DNA from: Actinomycetota bacterium
GTDB lineage: Bacteria; Actinomycetota; Acidimicrobiia; Acidimicrobiales; JAMDDE01
Length of the DNA: 40,351 bases
NCBI GenBank assembly: GCA_023489235.1
Contig: JAMDDE010000036.1
Location: 1-40,351, forward strand
Reading direction: 5' to 3'
Of this stretch, positions 17,165-26,141 are shown one piece after another. The translations under genes were made by a program, and so were the position numbers. The notes under the pieces were generated by a model. That model was not told the origin of the DNA. It saw nothing but the letters and a program-made list of their open reading frames with translations, and did not search any database. Every line of letters begins with the position of its first letter. The first letter of the stretch is position 1.

Positions 17165-17822
17165 CCAAAAAAACACTCAAAAGAGCTACTGCCCCACCTA
17201 CTTTGGCGATATTCCCCAACTTGGACTGCACCAGGATACGCCCTATGTCCAAAGCATCATCATCGGAACGAAACTGACCCTGCCGAGCGTACCCTCCTGG
17301 AGCAGACGATCTGCTGTAGTCACTGCCAGCAGATGCACTACCCTCTGGAAGTGACTCACTCTGCTGATCCTGCTTGTCCGCCAGTATCTGCTCTTCCAGT
17401 CTTTTGGAGAACTCCTCCATGACTCTTGCCCCTACGTCCTCGAGCACCCCTTTGCCGAACTGTGCTTGAGGCCCAGTTATTTGCAGATCTGTCTCGGCCA
17501 CTACCTTGGTTCCTTCTGCAACCGGCTCTAGTCGACTACGTACGGTAGCAACAGCAGATCCTTGTCCCTTGGTCTCCCTGGCGCGAAGCAGGATAGTGGC
17601 GGATCTGCTTTCTTCATCTGCCTCCGCCAAAGTAGCTTGGCCCTTGTAGTCAACTGTCATCGGCCCAATACGCAACCGTATGGTGCCCTTGAACACATTG
17701 GGGGGCTCGAAGGAGTCCACCTTGGCTCCTGGAACGCACTGGGCTACGCCTTCCAGATCGGTCATATGCGCCCATACAGTTGCAATATCGCTTGCAACCG
17801 TGAACTCATTGTGCAGTATCAT
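17109..17822 (-). CDS. coxG: CoxG-like SRPBCC protein with C-terminal membrane anchor
   Basis: The START/SRPBCC fold opens 'NEFTVASDIATVWAHMTDLE' and 'VAQCVPGAKVD', and includes the ending motif 'GKGVLEDVGARVMEEFSKRL' typical of CoxG. A variable linker and a single C-terminal hydrophobic helix (GGAVALLSVFLVLLFL) follow, then a short basic tail. In aerobic CO dehydrogenase systems CoxG helps tether the molybdenum hydroxylase to the membrane; this is family knowledge. It follows the large subunit by 12 bp in the order M-S-L-G. The tail after the helix is encoded by repeated DNA. Confidence 0.88.
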   Translation of the reverse strand: MILHNEFTVASDIATVWAHMTDLEGVAQCVPGAKVDSFEPPNVFKGTIRLRIGPMTVDYKGQATLAEADEESRSATILLRARETKGQGSAVATVRSRLEPVAEGTKVVAETDLQITGPQAQFGKGVLEDVGARVMEEFSKRLEEQILADKQDQQSESLPEGSASAGSDYSRSSAPGGYARQGQFRSDDDALDIGRILVQSKLGNIAKVGGAVALLSVFLVLLFLKGRKGSRGSSRCF

Positions 17823-17834
17823 CGCTCGTCCTAA

Positions 17835-20324
17835 CTAGCTACCACTAACCCGACTGAGCACGCTTACTCCCCGAGGAGCTTGCCGCTCTCCACTCTTGAG
17901 GAGGTCGTAGACGCGCTCCCACGAGTTGTGGCTGTCGTAGACTATGGCGTCATCCTTGTCCAAGGTGTCCTGTATGGCGTTGCAAACTGCGTGCAGGGCA
18001 CCGCCACCACCCTCTCCCATACCTTTTGCTCCATTGGGGGTAAAGGGACTCGGCGACTCTATGTAGCTTGTCCTTATGTGCGGTATGTCAAGAGCGGTCC
18101 CGACGTGATACTCATAAAATGAAGGCTGCATCAACTGGCCGTCTTCGTCGTAGTCGAACGACTCGTAAAGTGCTGCAGCAATTCCCAGCCCAGCTGCTCC
18201 ATGTACTTGTCCTTCCACGATAGCCGGATTGATCCTTCTGCCGCAGTCGTCAACTGCAGCATAAGCTAGTATCTTCACCTCCCCGGTCTCCTCGTCCACC
18301 TCTACTACGCAAGCGTGGATCTGGCTTGCATAAGTAAGGGTTAGATTCCCCCACTTACGGTCGGTATCTGGAACCTGGAATGGTGGAGTGTACACATACC
18401 GGCAGGTCAAAGAGACTTTCTCCCTTAGCTCTGGGGTGAGGACAGCATTGTTGGTGTACACGAGGTTGGCTATGCCTATGAAGGGGATCGACTTGGATGG
18501 GTCGTTTTTCGACACACAGACTCCATCACTCAACTCAACCTCGTCCTTGCTGAGACCTAGTGCATAAGCCCCAACCTCCAAGATCTCATCTCTCAGCTTT
18601 TGAGCTGCACCCATGACTGCACCCAGACCAGTCACTGCAAACTGACTAGCATACGTGCCCGAGAAGCCGATATAAGAGTTGTTGGCTTGCTCGAAACCGA
18701 TGCTAACCGTCACTTTGTCTGGAGAGACGTTGAGTATGTCAGCCGCCACTTGAGCTGCAGTAGTCTCATGCCCCTGCCCCTGAGGTGAGGTACCCAAATT
18801 GACGTTGACCTCACCGTACAGGTCGAGCTTGGCAATAGCAGCTTCGCCGTTGCCTGAAAAAGGAAGTTCAGGATTGATAATACGGGCTTGACCGAAGTTG
18901 TTCGTCCCGGAGTCCAAGGTGCTTCCCACGCCTATCCCGATGCGCTTTCCTTTCCCTTTGCCCAACTCTTTTTGCCGTGCTCTCCAGTAATCCGCCTCTA
19001 CGAGCTCCAAAGCCATATCTAGCGAGCGAGGCAGATCACCAGAGTCGTAAACGCAGCCATTAGGAGTCTCATAAGGGTAGTCTTCCGGTTGGACGAAGTT
19101 GAGCTTGCGCAGCTCGATCGGGTCAAATCCCAACTCTCTCGCCACAGTATCAACTATCCTCTCTATTAGCCACAGATGCTGCATGCGTGAGTATCCCCGG
19201 TTGGGAGAGACAGGGCATTTGTTGGTCAAAGTGGCCGAATAGTCAACCTTTATATGCTTCAGCTTGTAACACCCTGGCAGTACTTGAGACCAGATGACCC
19301 CTCCAAGTGGTTCGTAGTGCAGGTAAGCACCAACATCATCGTAGGCTCTGGTCTTGAAGCCGAGAATGGTTCCATCAGCCATAACAGGAACTTCGATATC
19401 CAAGAAGGTACGCTCATTGCCATGAGTGGAGGAAAGCAGGTTTTCAGTGCGATACTCCGTCCACTTCACAGGTCGGCCAGCTTTCTTGGATAGAAGAGCC
19501 AAAGCTGCAAGCTGAGGGTAAAAGCCAATCTTGGTCCCGAATGCTCCTCCAATGTCTCTAGAAGAGAAGGAGAATTTGTTGATGGGAACCCCAAGCGTTG
19601 GTCCCATGAACATAGCCGCGAACATCGGCATCTGGTGGTTGGTATGAATGGTTACCACTCCACTGCCAACATCCCAGTCGACTACAGCACCGGCGGCCTC
19701 TATAGGAGTAGAGGAGAAACGATGGAAGTGCAGCCGATCGATCTTCACTACATGATCTGCATTCTCGAGCGCCCAGTCTATGTCCCCATAGTTGAACACC
19801 CCATTCCAAGCCACATTAGTTCCCGCCTCTTCGTGAAGTATGGGTGCACTGCTCTCTGCAGCTTCCACTCCGTCAACTACTGCAGGGAGAGGATCATATT
19901 CGATCTCTATCAGTTCAGCAGCATCCCGTGCGTTCTCCCGGGTATCGGCCAGGACGACTGCAACTGCGTCACCCTGGTAGCGAACCTTGCCCACAGCAAG
20001 TGGCCACTCCTCTATGTGCGATGCTGCACCTGGCGCAATTCGGAAGAAGGGCTCCTGGCACATCGACTTCGCCTCTTCTCCAGTCAGAACTGCATAGACA
20101 CCGTCCAGAGCAAGTGCAGGGGATACATCAATGGAGACAATTCGAGCATGGGCATGCGGAGAACGCACGAACCAGGCATATCCTTGTCCCTGCATGCCCA
20201 TGTCATCGATAAAAGAACCTTCTCCTTGGACCAAACGATCATCCTCTTTGCGAGGAATTCCCTGGCCGGTCCAGGTAGTGACGCGCTCGCGAGTGGCCGT
20301 CCTCCCGTTCGAAGCTGCACTCAT
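17835..20324 (-). CDS. Molybdenum hydroxylase large subunit (xanthine oxidase/CoxL family)
   Basis: Mo-pterin subunit expected to hydroxylate or dehydrogenate an unknown substrate. The ATG at 20324 follows AAAGGAGG and gives 829 residues; upstream in-frame codons overlap the small-subunit gene. Landmarks are 'GIPRKEDDRLVQGEGSFIDD' at the N-terminus, 'DIGGAFGTK' (258-266) and the catalytic-type Glu E771 in 'GAKGMGEGGGGALHAV'. The active-site loop reads 'NKCPVSPNRGYSRMQ' (about 369-383), not AYxCSFR of CO dehydrogenase nor AYRGAGR of form II, so it is not a CO dehydrogenase. Its genes lie in M-S-L-G order. Confidence 0.92.
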   Translation of the reverse strand: MSAASNGRTATRERVTTWTGQGIPRKEDDRLVQGEGSFIDDMGMQGQGYAWFVRSPHAHARIVSIDVSPALALDGVYAVLTGEEAKSMCQEPFFRIAPGAASHIEEWPLAVGKVRYQGDAVAVVLADTRENARDAAELIEIEYDPLPAVVDGVEAAESSAPILHEEAGTNVAWNGVFNYGDIDWALENADHVVKIDRLHFHRFSSTPIEAAGAVVDWDVGSGVVTIHTNHQMPMFAAMFMGPTLGVPINKFSFSSRDIGGAFGTKIGFYPQLAALALLSKKAGRPVKWTEYRTENLLSSTHGNERTFLDIEVPVMADGTILGFKTRAYDDVGAYLHYEPLGGVIWSQVLPGCYKLKHIKVDYSATLTNKCPVSPNRGYSRMQHLWLIERIVDTVARELGFDPIELRKLNFVQPEDYPYETPNGCVYDSGDLPRSLDMALELVEADYWRARQKELGKGKGKRIGIGVGSTLDSGTNNFGQARIINPELPFSGNGEAAIAKLDLYGEVNVNLGTSPQGQGHETTAAQVAADILNVSPDKVTVSIGFEQANNSYIGFSGTYASQFAVTGLGAVMGAAQKLRDEILEVGAYALGLSKDEVELSDGVCVSKNDPSKSIPFIGIANLVYTNNAVLTPELREKVSLTCRYVYTPPFQVPDTDRKWGNLTLTYASQIHACVVEVDEETGEVKILAYAAVDDCGRRINPAIVEGQVHGAAGLGIAAALYESFDYDEDGQLMQPSFYEYHVGTALDIPHIRTSYIESPSPFTPNGAKGMGEGGGGALHAVCNAIQDTLDKDDAIVYDSHNSWERVYDLLKSGERQAPRGVSVLSRVSGS

Positions 20325-20328
20325 CTGT

Positions 20329-20844
20329 TCATACCTCCTTTGCCACGCCATCGCCCATATCGAGCTGGGCGCCATCAGCAACTGCCTTTATCGAGCGGAC
20401 GATGTTCACATATCCAGTACAGCGACAGATATTGCCCTTGATTCCTCTACGAATCTCTTCCTCGGATGGAGAGGGATTGTTGCGTAGCAGGTAGGTGGCG
20501 GCCATGAGCATCCCTGGAGTGCAATACCCGCATTGTAGGCCATGATGGTCGCGAAAGCTTTCCTGCAGTGCACTCAGCTCTCCGTCGTGGGCAAGACCCT
20601 CGACTGTCTCGATAACCGCCCCATCTGCCTGAGGGGCCAACAACATGCAACTCTTGACCAGTTTGCCGTTCATGATGATCGAACAAGCTCCACAGCTTCC
20701 TGTGTCACAACCAATATGGGTACCGGTCAGCCCAAGGGTGTCCCTTATGAAGTGAACTAGTAGCTGTCGAGACTCTACGACTCGTCTGTAGGTCTTCCCA
20801 TTGATGGTGACCTCAATTGCTTGGGTGGCACTTTGGGTGATCAC
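20329..20844 (-). CDS. Molybdenum hydroxylase small subunit, 2x[2Fe-2S]
   Basis: Electron-transfer subunit of 171 residues. The plant-type cluster ligands are C46, C51, C54 and C66 ('[16 protein letters not shown]', then KSC), and the alpha-helical cluster ligands are C105, C108, C140 and C142 ('CGYCTPGM' and 'CRCTGY'). All eight cysteines are present. The start is a GTG that overlaps the stop of the FAD subunit gene (GTGA). The stop lies 4 bp before the large-subunit start. Confidence 0.95.
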   Translation of the reverse strand: MITQSATQAIEVTINGKTYRRVVESRQLLVHFIRDTLGLTGTHIGCDTGSCGACSIIMNGKLVKSCMLLAPQADGAVIETVEGLAHDGELSALQESFRDHHGLQCGYCTPGMLMAATYLLRNNPSPSEEEIRRGIKGNICRCTGYVNIVRSIKAVADGAQLDMGDGVAKEV

Positions 20845-21719
20845 TTGCTGCCTCCTTCTCCCCTGACCTTCTCCACCGCTTCCAACACTGCTCTTTTGGC
20901 AACCACACGCGCCATCTCTCGCCTGTACTCGCTAGAGCCATGACTATCGGCAACCGGCTCGAAATCGCTTCCTATCACGGAAGCAGCCCTGGCAATATCC
21001 TCTGGAGTAGCAGATGACCCTCTCAACGCCTCCTCCATGGGTTGATAGCGAACCGGGATAGGCGATACTCGCGCTAGCACAACTCTCGCCTCTTGTACCA
21101 CCCCATTGAGCTTCACCCAGGCAGAGGAGCGTACTATGGCTTTTGAGTCCTCTCCCACGCTCAAGGAAACATATCCTATGCCCACATCGGCGGGAACCGG
21201 GGGTACGGTTATGCTCTTGAGTATCTCCCCGGGCTGGATGGCCGTCATCAAGTAACCCTTGAAGAACTCTTCAGCCCTTACTTGACGCATGCCGCTCGAA
21301 GACTGAATGTTCATAGTGGCATCCATGGCAACCAGGAGCGGAGGAAAATTATTGGTCGGATCGGATAAGCAGCAATTGCCACCAATCGTTCCTCGATTGC
21401 GAATTTGCTGGTCCTCTATGTGAGAGGCAACCCAAGCTATCATCTCGTGGCTGGAGTGAATCAGCTCCGAATGATCCAGCTCGTCATAGGTGATACAGGC
21501 ACCGATCTCGATGGATCCATCGGGTCTGGATTCAACGAAGCGGAGCTCCTCTAGAGTAGCTATGTCAACCAAGACATCCACCGATGCCACTCGATGTTTC
21601 AGGATATTGACCAAACTTTGTCCACCCGCCAAAAGGGCAGCGCCTTCATTTGAGTTAAGGATCTCAATTGCTTGAGCGACGGAGTCGGGACGAACATATT
21701 CAACCGATTTCAAGAGCAT
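20841..21719 (-). CDS. Molybdenum hydroxylase FAD-binding medium subunit (CoxM family)
   Basis: First gene of the molybdenum hydroxylase operon, 292 residues. FAD-binding motifs are '[15 protein letters not shown]' and '[20 protein letters not shown]' (TIGGN), followed by the C-terminal domain with '[10 protein letters not shown]'. It passes electrons from the iron-sulphur subunit to the final acceptor. The ATG at 21719 has GGAGGTGG upstream. The leader holds direct repeats. No XdhC/CoxF-type cofactor maturation gene is adjacent. Confidence 0.94.
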   Translation of the reverse strand: MLLKSVEYVRPDSVAQAIEILNSNEGAALLAGGQSLVNILKHRVASVDVLVDIATLEELRFVESRPDGSIEIGACITYDELDHSELIHSSHEMIAWVASHIEDQQIRNRGTIGGNCCLSDPTNNFPPLLVAMDATMNIQSSSGMRQVRAEEFFKGYLMTAIQPGEILKSITVPPVPADVGIGYVSLSVGEDSKAIVRSSAWVKLNGVVQEARVVLARVSPIPVRYQPMEEALRGSSATPEDIARAASVIGSDFEPVADSHGSSEYRREMARVVAKRAVLEAVEKVRGEGGSK

Positions 21720-22122
21720 CGGTTACACCACCTCCATTTACCATGTCTGTCGTTACCATTTACCTCACCACGGACCTTTCATGCCTATAAGACCACCTAC
21801 CGCATCTAAGACCTATCCTCTGAGCACTGTTGGATTTCTTTACCTGTCGTCCTGTTTGGACCTTTGTTACTTTTGTTACTTCTGCCGCTGTCCTATATGA
21901 TCTTTGATCTTTTGTTACTTCTGCCGCTCTCCACATTTACTTGTTCATCAATGGATTTCCCTACTTGCTTTGAATAAATGATACTAGATTACCCTACGTA
22001 AACATAACTATGTAAGTAGTTTAGATAGCGGAATCCCATAGTAAAGTTTCAACAGTGAAATCCCATGATAGAACTGCCTTGAACACTCGGAGGGAATCAA
22101 TAACACTGTCACCAAGAGTACG
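21720..22122. other. Leader of the molybdenum hydroxylase operon, 403 bp without a gene
   Basis: No coding frame is convincing on either strand. The stretch contains a 23-bp direct repeat and two looser copies of 'GGAATCCCAT/GAAATCCCAT' around 22030-22070. I cannot fix a promoter here with confidence. Confidence 0.4.
21871..21932. repeat. 23-bp direct repeat in the coxM leader
   Basis: TTTTGTTACTTCTGCCGCTGTCC (21871-21893) recurs with one mismatch at 21910-21932, a 39-bp period. It lies about 150-210 bp upstream of the first gene of the molybdenum hydroxylase operon, so it could bind a regulator or reflect slippage. Confidence 0.6.
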
Positions 22123-22359
22123 CTACTCGTTTTTTTGATCAACTGTCAACTCTAAATTTGCAGTCGTGAACAGCACCCTGGTGCCAAGGGAGGAAGCTTC
22201 AACTCCATCCACTGGGATCCTGAGAGCCCTACGATCAAAGCCGAGATAAAGACACCGGCTGCATTGCAGAACCTTGAAGAGACCAGGGTCTGCCTCTATG
22301 AGCCTACGATCAAAGCCGAGGTAAGGATGGTGGTTTGAGCCCGGGACAATCTCGAGATC
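22123..22359 (-). other. Open frame of 78 codons after the ketopantoate-reductase-like gene, no normal start
   Basis: Immediately after the TGA of the ketopantoate-reductase-like gene, the same frame stays open for 78 codons and looks protein-like: 'HHPYLGFDRRLIEADPGLFK', then a CSRC pair, a second 'LYLGFDRR', and 'DGVEASSLGTRVLFTTANLE'. The LGFDRR units come from an 18-bp direct repeat (22228-22245 and 22303-22320, period 75 bp = 25 codons). No ATG, GTG or TTG start exists near its beginning; the first GTG lies well inside. It may be the tail of a decayed gene or a 3' extension. I do not recognise the family. Confidence 0.3.
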
Positions 22360-23328
22360 TCAGGCAAGGCTGAGAGTTGGTGAGGATTTCTCCACCCAAG
22401 CAGACTCCTTGGCCTTGATCAAGCGGTACAAGGCAAGGTGCAGTGGAGTACTCACCCCGTAGCGAATCCCCGTTTTTACCAGCTCACCTGTAATGAAGTC
22501 GACCTCGGTAGGTCGCCTAGCCAAAACATCCTCCAGCATCGAGGGGAGATGCCGATAAGCACCAGAGTCGGTTTCGCCTCGTCGAACAGCGTGCAGGTTC
22601 ATCTCCCATGGATCCTCGTACAGTGCAATTCCTGCCGCATCAGCTACTTGCTTACCTTCTTCCATGAGCTCATGCACCAGATGGCCCAAGCTCCAAAGTT
22701 GATCCTCCTCGCGAAAGTGACGATTGTGCGAAAGCTCGGTCAAGGCAGACACGACGTTGACCGTCGCGTTGAAGATCAACTTGGACCACTGAGCGGGCCG
22801 TACATCCTCCATGGCCTGAACCTTCAGTCCAGCCTTCTCGATAAGTTCAGCCACCTCTACCACGGTTTCCCATGAAGGAGCCGGCTCTCCAGGACCTATC
22901 CAAGTGGGTGTATCCAGTTCGTACTCCACGTATGTATCGGAATGCCTGATCCCACTCATGAAGGTTACCCCTGCAATGATCTCCCACGATCCGTGACGCT
23001 GGATGATGGTCTCCGCTCCAAGGCCATTCTGAGTGGTCATCATGACTGCACTAGGAGGAATGCTCCTGGCCATTCTGGCAATTGCGCTGTCTAGATCAGT
23101 TGCCTTGGTGCAAACTATGGCTAGTTCGAAAGGGGGTAGCTCTTCTGGATTCGCAGTTGCGCTGAGTTCAGCCACGAACTCAGATTTTCCAGATACTCTC
23201 AGTCCATCTCTGTTGAGGGCCTCTGCATGACCCTCACGTCTGGTGAGAACCCAAACCTCTGATACCCTAGCCAGATGAGCAGCGAAAAGACTCCCTATGA
23301 CTCCGCCGCCAACCACACAGACTCTCAT
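22360..23328 (-). CDS. Ketopantoate reductase (PanE/ApbA) family dehydrogenase, copy 1
   Basis: NAD(P)H-dependent oxidoreductase of 322 residues. The Rossmann motif is 'VVGGGVIGSLFAAHLA' (residues 5-20), the substrate loop has QNGLG (100-104), the catalytic-type Lys is K183 in QWSKLIFNATVN, and 'LPSMLEDVLARRPTEVDFI' is the C-terminal active-site helix with its conserved Ser and Glu. Its ATG overlaps the stop of the GntR gene (ATGA), so regulator and enzyme are coupled. No pantothenate genes are near, and a second copy lies at 27284-28219, so reduction of some other 2-oxo acid, or oxidation of a 2-hydroxy acid, is more likely. Confidence 0.9.
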   Translation of the reverse strand: MRVCVVGGGVIGSLFAAHLARVSEVWVLTRREGHAEALNRDGLRVSGKSEFVAELSATANPEELPPFELAIVCTKATDLDSAIARMARSIPPSAVMMTTQNGLGAETIIQRHGSWEIIAGVTFMSGIRHSDTYVEYELDTPTWIGPGEPAPSWETVVEVAELIEKAGLKVQAMEDVRPAQWSKLIFNATVNVVSALTELSHNRHFREEDQLWSLGHLVHELMEEGKQVADAAGIALYEDPWEMNLHAVRRGETDSGAYRHLPSMLEDVLARRPTEVDFITGELVKTGIRYGVSTPLHLALYRLIKAKESAWVEKSSPTLSLA

Positions 23329-24155
23329 CTCCGCTTCAACGTACCTTTCTTCATTACCCCATTGGCGAGTTGCTCAACCAAATCAGTGCTCAACTGTAGA
23401 GGTGGTACCCATTTCCCATCATCTATCAACATAAAAAGGTTGTCCCCACCTAACGCCTGAGAGGTGGCGTTGGCCGTCTCGGCCAAGTGATTGAACAGCT
23501 CACCTGCAGCTTGAGCTGGCTGGTGATCTTCACATCCTTTGAGCACACGCTCGTGTTCTTCTCGTCGAACACCTATCTCGCGTTGAATTGGGGCTGCATG
23601 GCGATACCTCTCAGAAGTCTCCCACAACGGTTGGATCAGCCGTATCAACCACTTGGATCCAGAAGCCTTGTAAAGCCCCAGGTGAAATGCACTGTGAGCA
23701 GTCCATTGATCAGATGAGCCAGTTGAGCTCAAGGTCATGGCATCCAAGGCAGCCCGAGCCATGGTGGAGTTGGATTCGGTGAAATTTGCTGCTGCTCTGT
23801 ACACAGCTAGAGGTTCGAGAACGAGTCGAGCCTCGTAGACATCGCGGAGATCCTCGACGGAAAGTTCAGTTATCCTAGCTCCCTTGTGTGGAATGTTCTC
23901 CACCAGCCCCATGGCATCCAAGCGTCGTACCGCCTCACGTACTGGCATTGGACTCATGCCGAGCATCTCACCCAGTTCTTCGATAGGCAAACGCGCTCCC
24001 GGTTTGAGAACTCCTGTCAATATTGCTTGACGTAACAGCATGAACGCCTTCTCGGCCAAGGTACGGTGTTCCCCTGGACTCAACGGCTCGTCGTAAAGCC
24101 CTTTATGGGTCCAATCCAGATCTATTGTCTCATCCATTTGCGTCTCATCCCTCAC
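23325..24155 (-). CDS. GntR-family transcriptional regulator, FadR/FCD subfamily
   Basis: Probable repressor of the surrounding catabolic genes. The winged helix occupies about residues 30-100 ('LLRQAILTGVLKPGARLPIE', 'MSPMPVREAVRRLDAMGLVE'). The FCD ligand domain is at about 110-235, with the usual His metal ligands recognisable in 'SAFHLGLY', 'EEHERVLKG' and 'FNHLAETAN'. The start is uncertain between the GTG at 24155 and an ATG six codons later; neither has a strong ribosome site. The stop overlaps the start of the ketopantoate-reductase-like gene. The TGATCAAATA motif is a candidate operator (inference). It is the only regulator in the window. Confidence 0.93.
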   Translation of the reverse strand: MRDETQMDETIDLDWTHKGLYDEPLSPGEHRTLAEKAFMLLRQAILTGVLKPGARLPIEELGEMLGMSPMPVREAVRRLDAMGLVENIPHKGARITELSVEDLRDVYEARLVLEPLAVYRAAANFTESNSTMARAALDAMTLSSTGSSDQWTAHSAFHLGLYKASGSKWLIRLIQPLWETSERYRHAAPIQREIGVRREEHERVLKGCEDHQPAQAAGELFNHLAETANATSQALGGDNLFMLIDDGKWVPPLQLSTDLVEQLANGVMKKGTLKRR

Positions 24156-24358
24156 TGCTATCGATCGTATAATGATAATGATAGGTCACATCATCTACTA
24201 ATACGTTCTCATGCTACTCATGCGTTCTCATACCTATGGCCCTCGCTCCTATAGAGATCCATTGCCTCAGTCATATCTACTGCTTCAGCTGAATAGGCAC
24301 CTATTGTTTTAGCTCTTGGAGAATGAAAACTACTTGGGTAGAGGTTGCCACACACAGT

Positions 24359-25996
24359 TCAACCTCTTCTCGCAAAACTTAAATACTTACTTAAATGCTT
24401 GCTTGTACCGATTAGTTTTTCCCTCATGACCAGAGAGTGAGCAGCTAGATATCCTGAAGCCGCATTCAACCCTGCTCCCGGCCATGTACCTGCTCCAACG
24501 ATGAACAAGTTGTCTATAGGAGTCTTATATCTACTCAGCCGGGGTGAGGGTCGGAATACAAAATTTTGTCTGAGATGCATGCTTCCAGTAATACTGTCAC
24601 CTCCAACTAAATTACGATTGTACCTCTCCAAATCAGAGGGAGACAGGACTTCTCTATCCTGGACAATATCGGTAATGCCAGGAGCATGGGACTCTAGTTT
24701 TTTGAGCACTCGATCGGCGAATGCCTCGGCAGCATTATCCCACTCATATCCATCAAGTTGGCCCTCTGGATCACTTCTAATCTTCGATGGAAGAGCCCTT
24801 ACTTGAATCCACAACACCTGAGCATCCCCTGGAGCACGGGATGGATCGACTGCACTGGTCTGTCCCACCACCAACAGGGGCTCTCGTGGCAGTCTGCCGG
24901 CTAACGCATCAGCATAAGTCCTAGCAAGATCATCAAGGTAGGGGGCCAGGTGTACATATGCAAATTTCCCCAGTTCATCACCTCCTGCCCAGGGAACTGG
25001 ATCGGACAGTGCCAAATGGATCATCATGGTAGCTGGCCCATACCTATAGCGCCGGAGCTCCCCCAGAAGTTGTCCCGGAAGCTCCTCTGGGTCGACAAGC
25101 CCACCAACCAGTGCAGTGGGCGCTACATTGGCTATCACTGCTTTGTCAGCCAGAAGTATCCTGCCATCAACTAACTCGATGCCAGCAGCCCGTCCATCCT
25201 TAACGATTACCCTTCTCGCTTCCGCCCCTAACAATATCTCCCCGCCTTTGTCGGTAATCAACGAACACAAGGCGGAAACCAGTCGTGATGCCCCTCCTTC
25301 GGCTACTGACATCCCAACCTGCATATCACTGAAGGCCTCGAGAAATGGGAAGACCGCACCACCACTCACATCTGGCCCGAAGTCAAGGTGTAGCCCCCAG
25401 GAAGCAATGAGAACCTTGGCCTCCTCGGTGACGAGATAGGTATCGACCAGTTCACGTGGGGAGCTGCTCAACAACTGGAACAACTCCAACATCCCTTGCT
25501 TCCCCAGGGAACGAGCAGCCAGAGCAAATGACCTGAGTAGATCCAACGAGGGAATTGGAGAGCCGTACAGGGTAAACAATGCCTTGGATACTCGTTGGAA
25601 CAGCTCGTAGAGCTCACTCCAACCCTTGGCGTCATCTGGATGGTGACGACGTAGTCGTTCCAAGGTATCCTCCAGATTGGTGCTAACCCCGAGCCAGCGC
25701 CTGTCGGGAAAGGCATTGGCATACGGAAAACTAGAAGTACGATAGGTGAAACCCCGTTCAGCCAGTTGACCAGAGTACTCCGTAAAAAACCTGGATCCAA
25801 GGAACAAGTTCAAGTTCGTAGCGAACAAGTCGTGCACATAACCGGGAAGGGTCACCTCTCCACTGAGCAGAGCTCCACCAGGACTATCATTGGCTTCTAC
25901 CACCAATACCTTCCACCCAGAAGAGGCTAGCACAACAGCAGCTACCAACCCATTGTGACCTGCTCCTATGATGATGGCATCATAGTCGGCATCCAT
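24359..25996 (-). CDS. Phytoene-dehydrogenase-like FAD oxidoreductase, copy 1
   Basis: FAD flavoprotein of the carotenoid desaturase/amine oxidase superfamily. The dinucleotide fold is 'DAIIIGAGHNGLVAAVVLAS' and the C-terminal FAD motif is 'LFIVGAGTWPGAGLNAASGY'. I start at the ATG at 25996; a TTG three codons earlier is the alternative. At 545 residues it matches its divergently transcribed paralogue at 34368-35975. Neither neighbourhood has carotenoid genes (crtB, crtE), so desaturation or oxidation of the pathway substrate is more likely than carotenoid synthesis. It is the last gene of its unit. Confidence 0.88.
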   Translation of the reverse strand: MDADYDAIIIGAGHNGLVAAVVLASSGWKVLVVEANDSPGGALLSGEVTLPGYVHDLFATNLNLFLGSRFFTEYSGQLAERGFTYRTSSFPYANAFPDRRWLGVSTNLEDTLERLRRHHPDDAKGWSELYELFQRVSKALFTLYGSPIPSLDLLRSFALAARSLGKQGMLELFQLLSSSPRELVDTYLVTEEAKVLIASWGLHLDFGPDVSGGAVFPFLEAFSDMQVGMSVAEGGASRLVSALCSLITDKGGEILLGAEARRVIVKDGRAAGIELVDGRILLADKAVIANVAPTALVGGLVDPEELPGQLLGELRRYRYGPATMMIHLALSDPVPWAGGDELGKFAYVHLAPYLDDLARTYADALAGRLPREPLLVVGQTSAVDPSRAPGDAQVLWIQVRALPSKIRSDPEGQLDGYEWDNAAEAFADRVLKKLESHAPGITDIVQDREVLSPSDLERYNRNLVGGDSITGSMHLRQNFVFRPSPRLSRYKTPIDNLFIVGAGTWPGAGLNAASGYLAAHSLVMREKLIGTSKHLSKYLSFARRG

Positions 25997-26041
25997 CTGG
26001 ATCAAAGACCTTCACTCATGTTCGGACAAGACAGAAGAGCA

Positions 26042-26141
26042 GGTATTCCCATCACTGGGTACCCTTCGAGAGGAGGCAGATTCCCTGGAAGCCGGCGAAC
26101 AAGCACGAAACAGGCATCCTGGTCACTGGATACCCTTCTGA
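26042..26141. repeat. Two ~29-bp imperfect direct repeats at the 3' end of the M24 gene
   Basis: 26042-26070 and 26113-26141 share TCACTGG.TACCCTTC and flanking bases at a 71-bp period. The second copy contains the stop codon of the M24 gene; the first lies in the gap before the FAD oxidoreductase. Confidence 0.6.

Noticed and set aside
17835-21719. Aerobic carbon monoxide dehydrogenase (coxMSL)
   Set aside because: Gene order and CoxG fit, but the large-subunit loop is PNRGYSR, not AYxCSFR, so CO oxidation is not supported.
22134-22141. Another TTTGATCA operator copy
   Set aside because: It lies inside the protein-like 78-codon frame, with no promoter hexamers facing a start codon.
24359-25996. 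Carotenoid biosynthesis
   Set aside because: Both phytoene-dehydrogenase-like genes lack crtB/crtE neighbours; the superfamily is broad.
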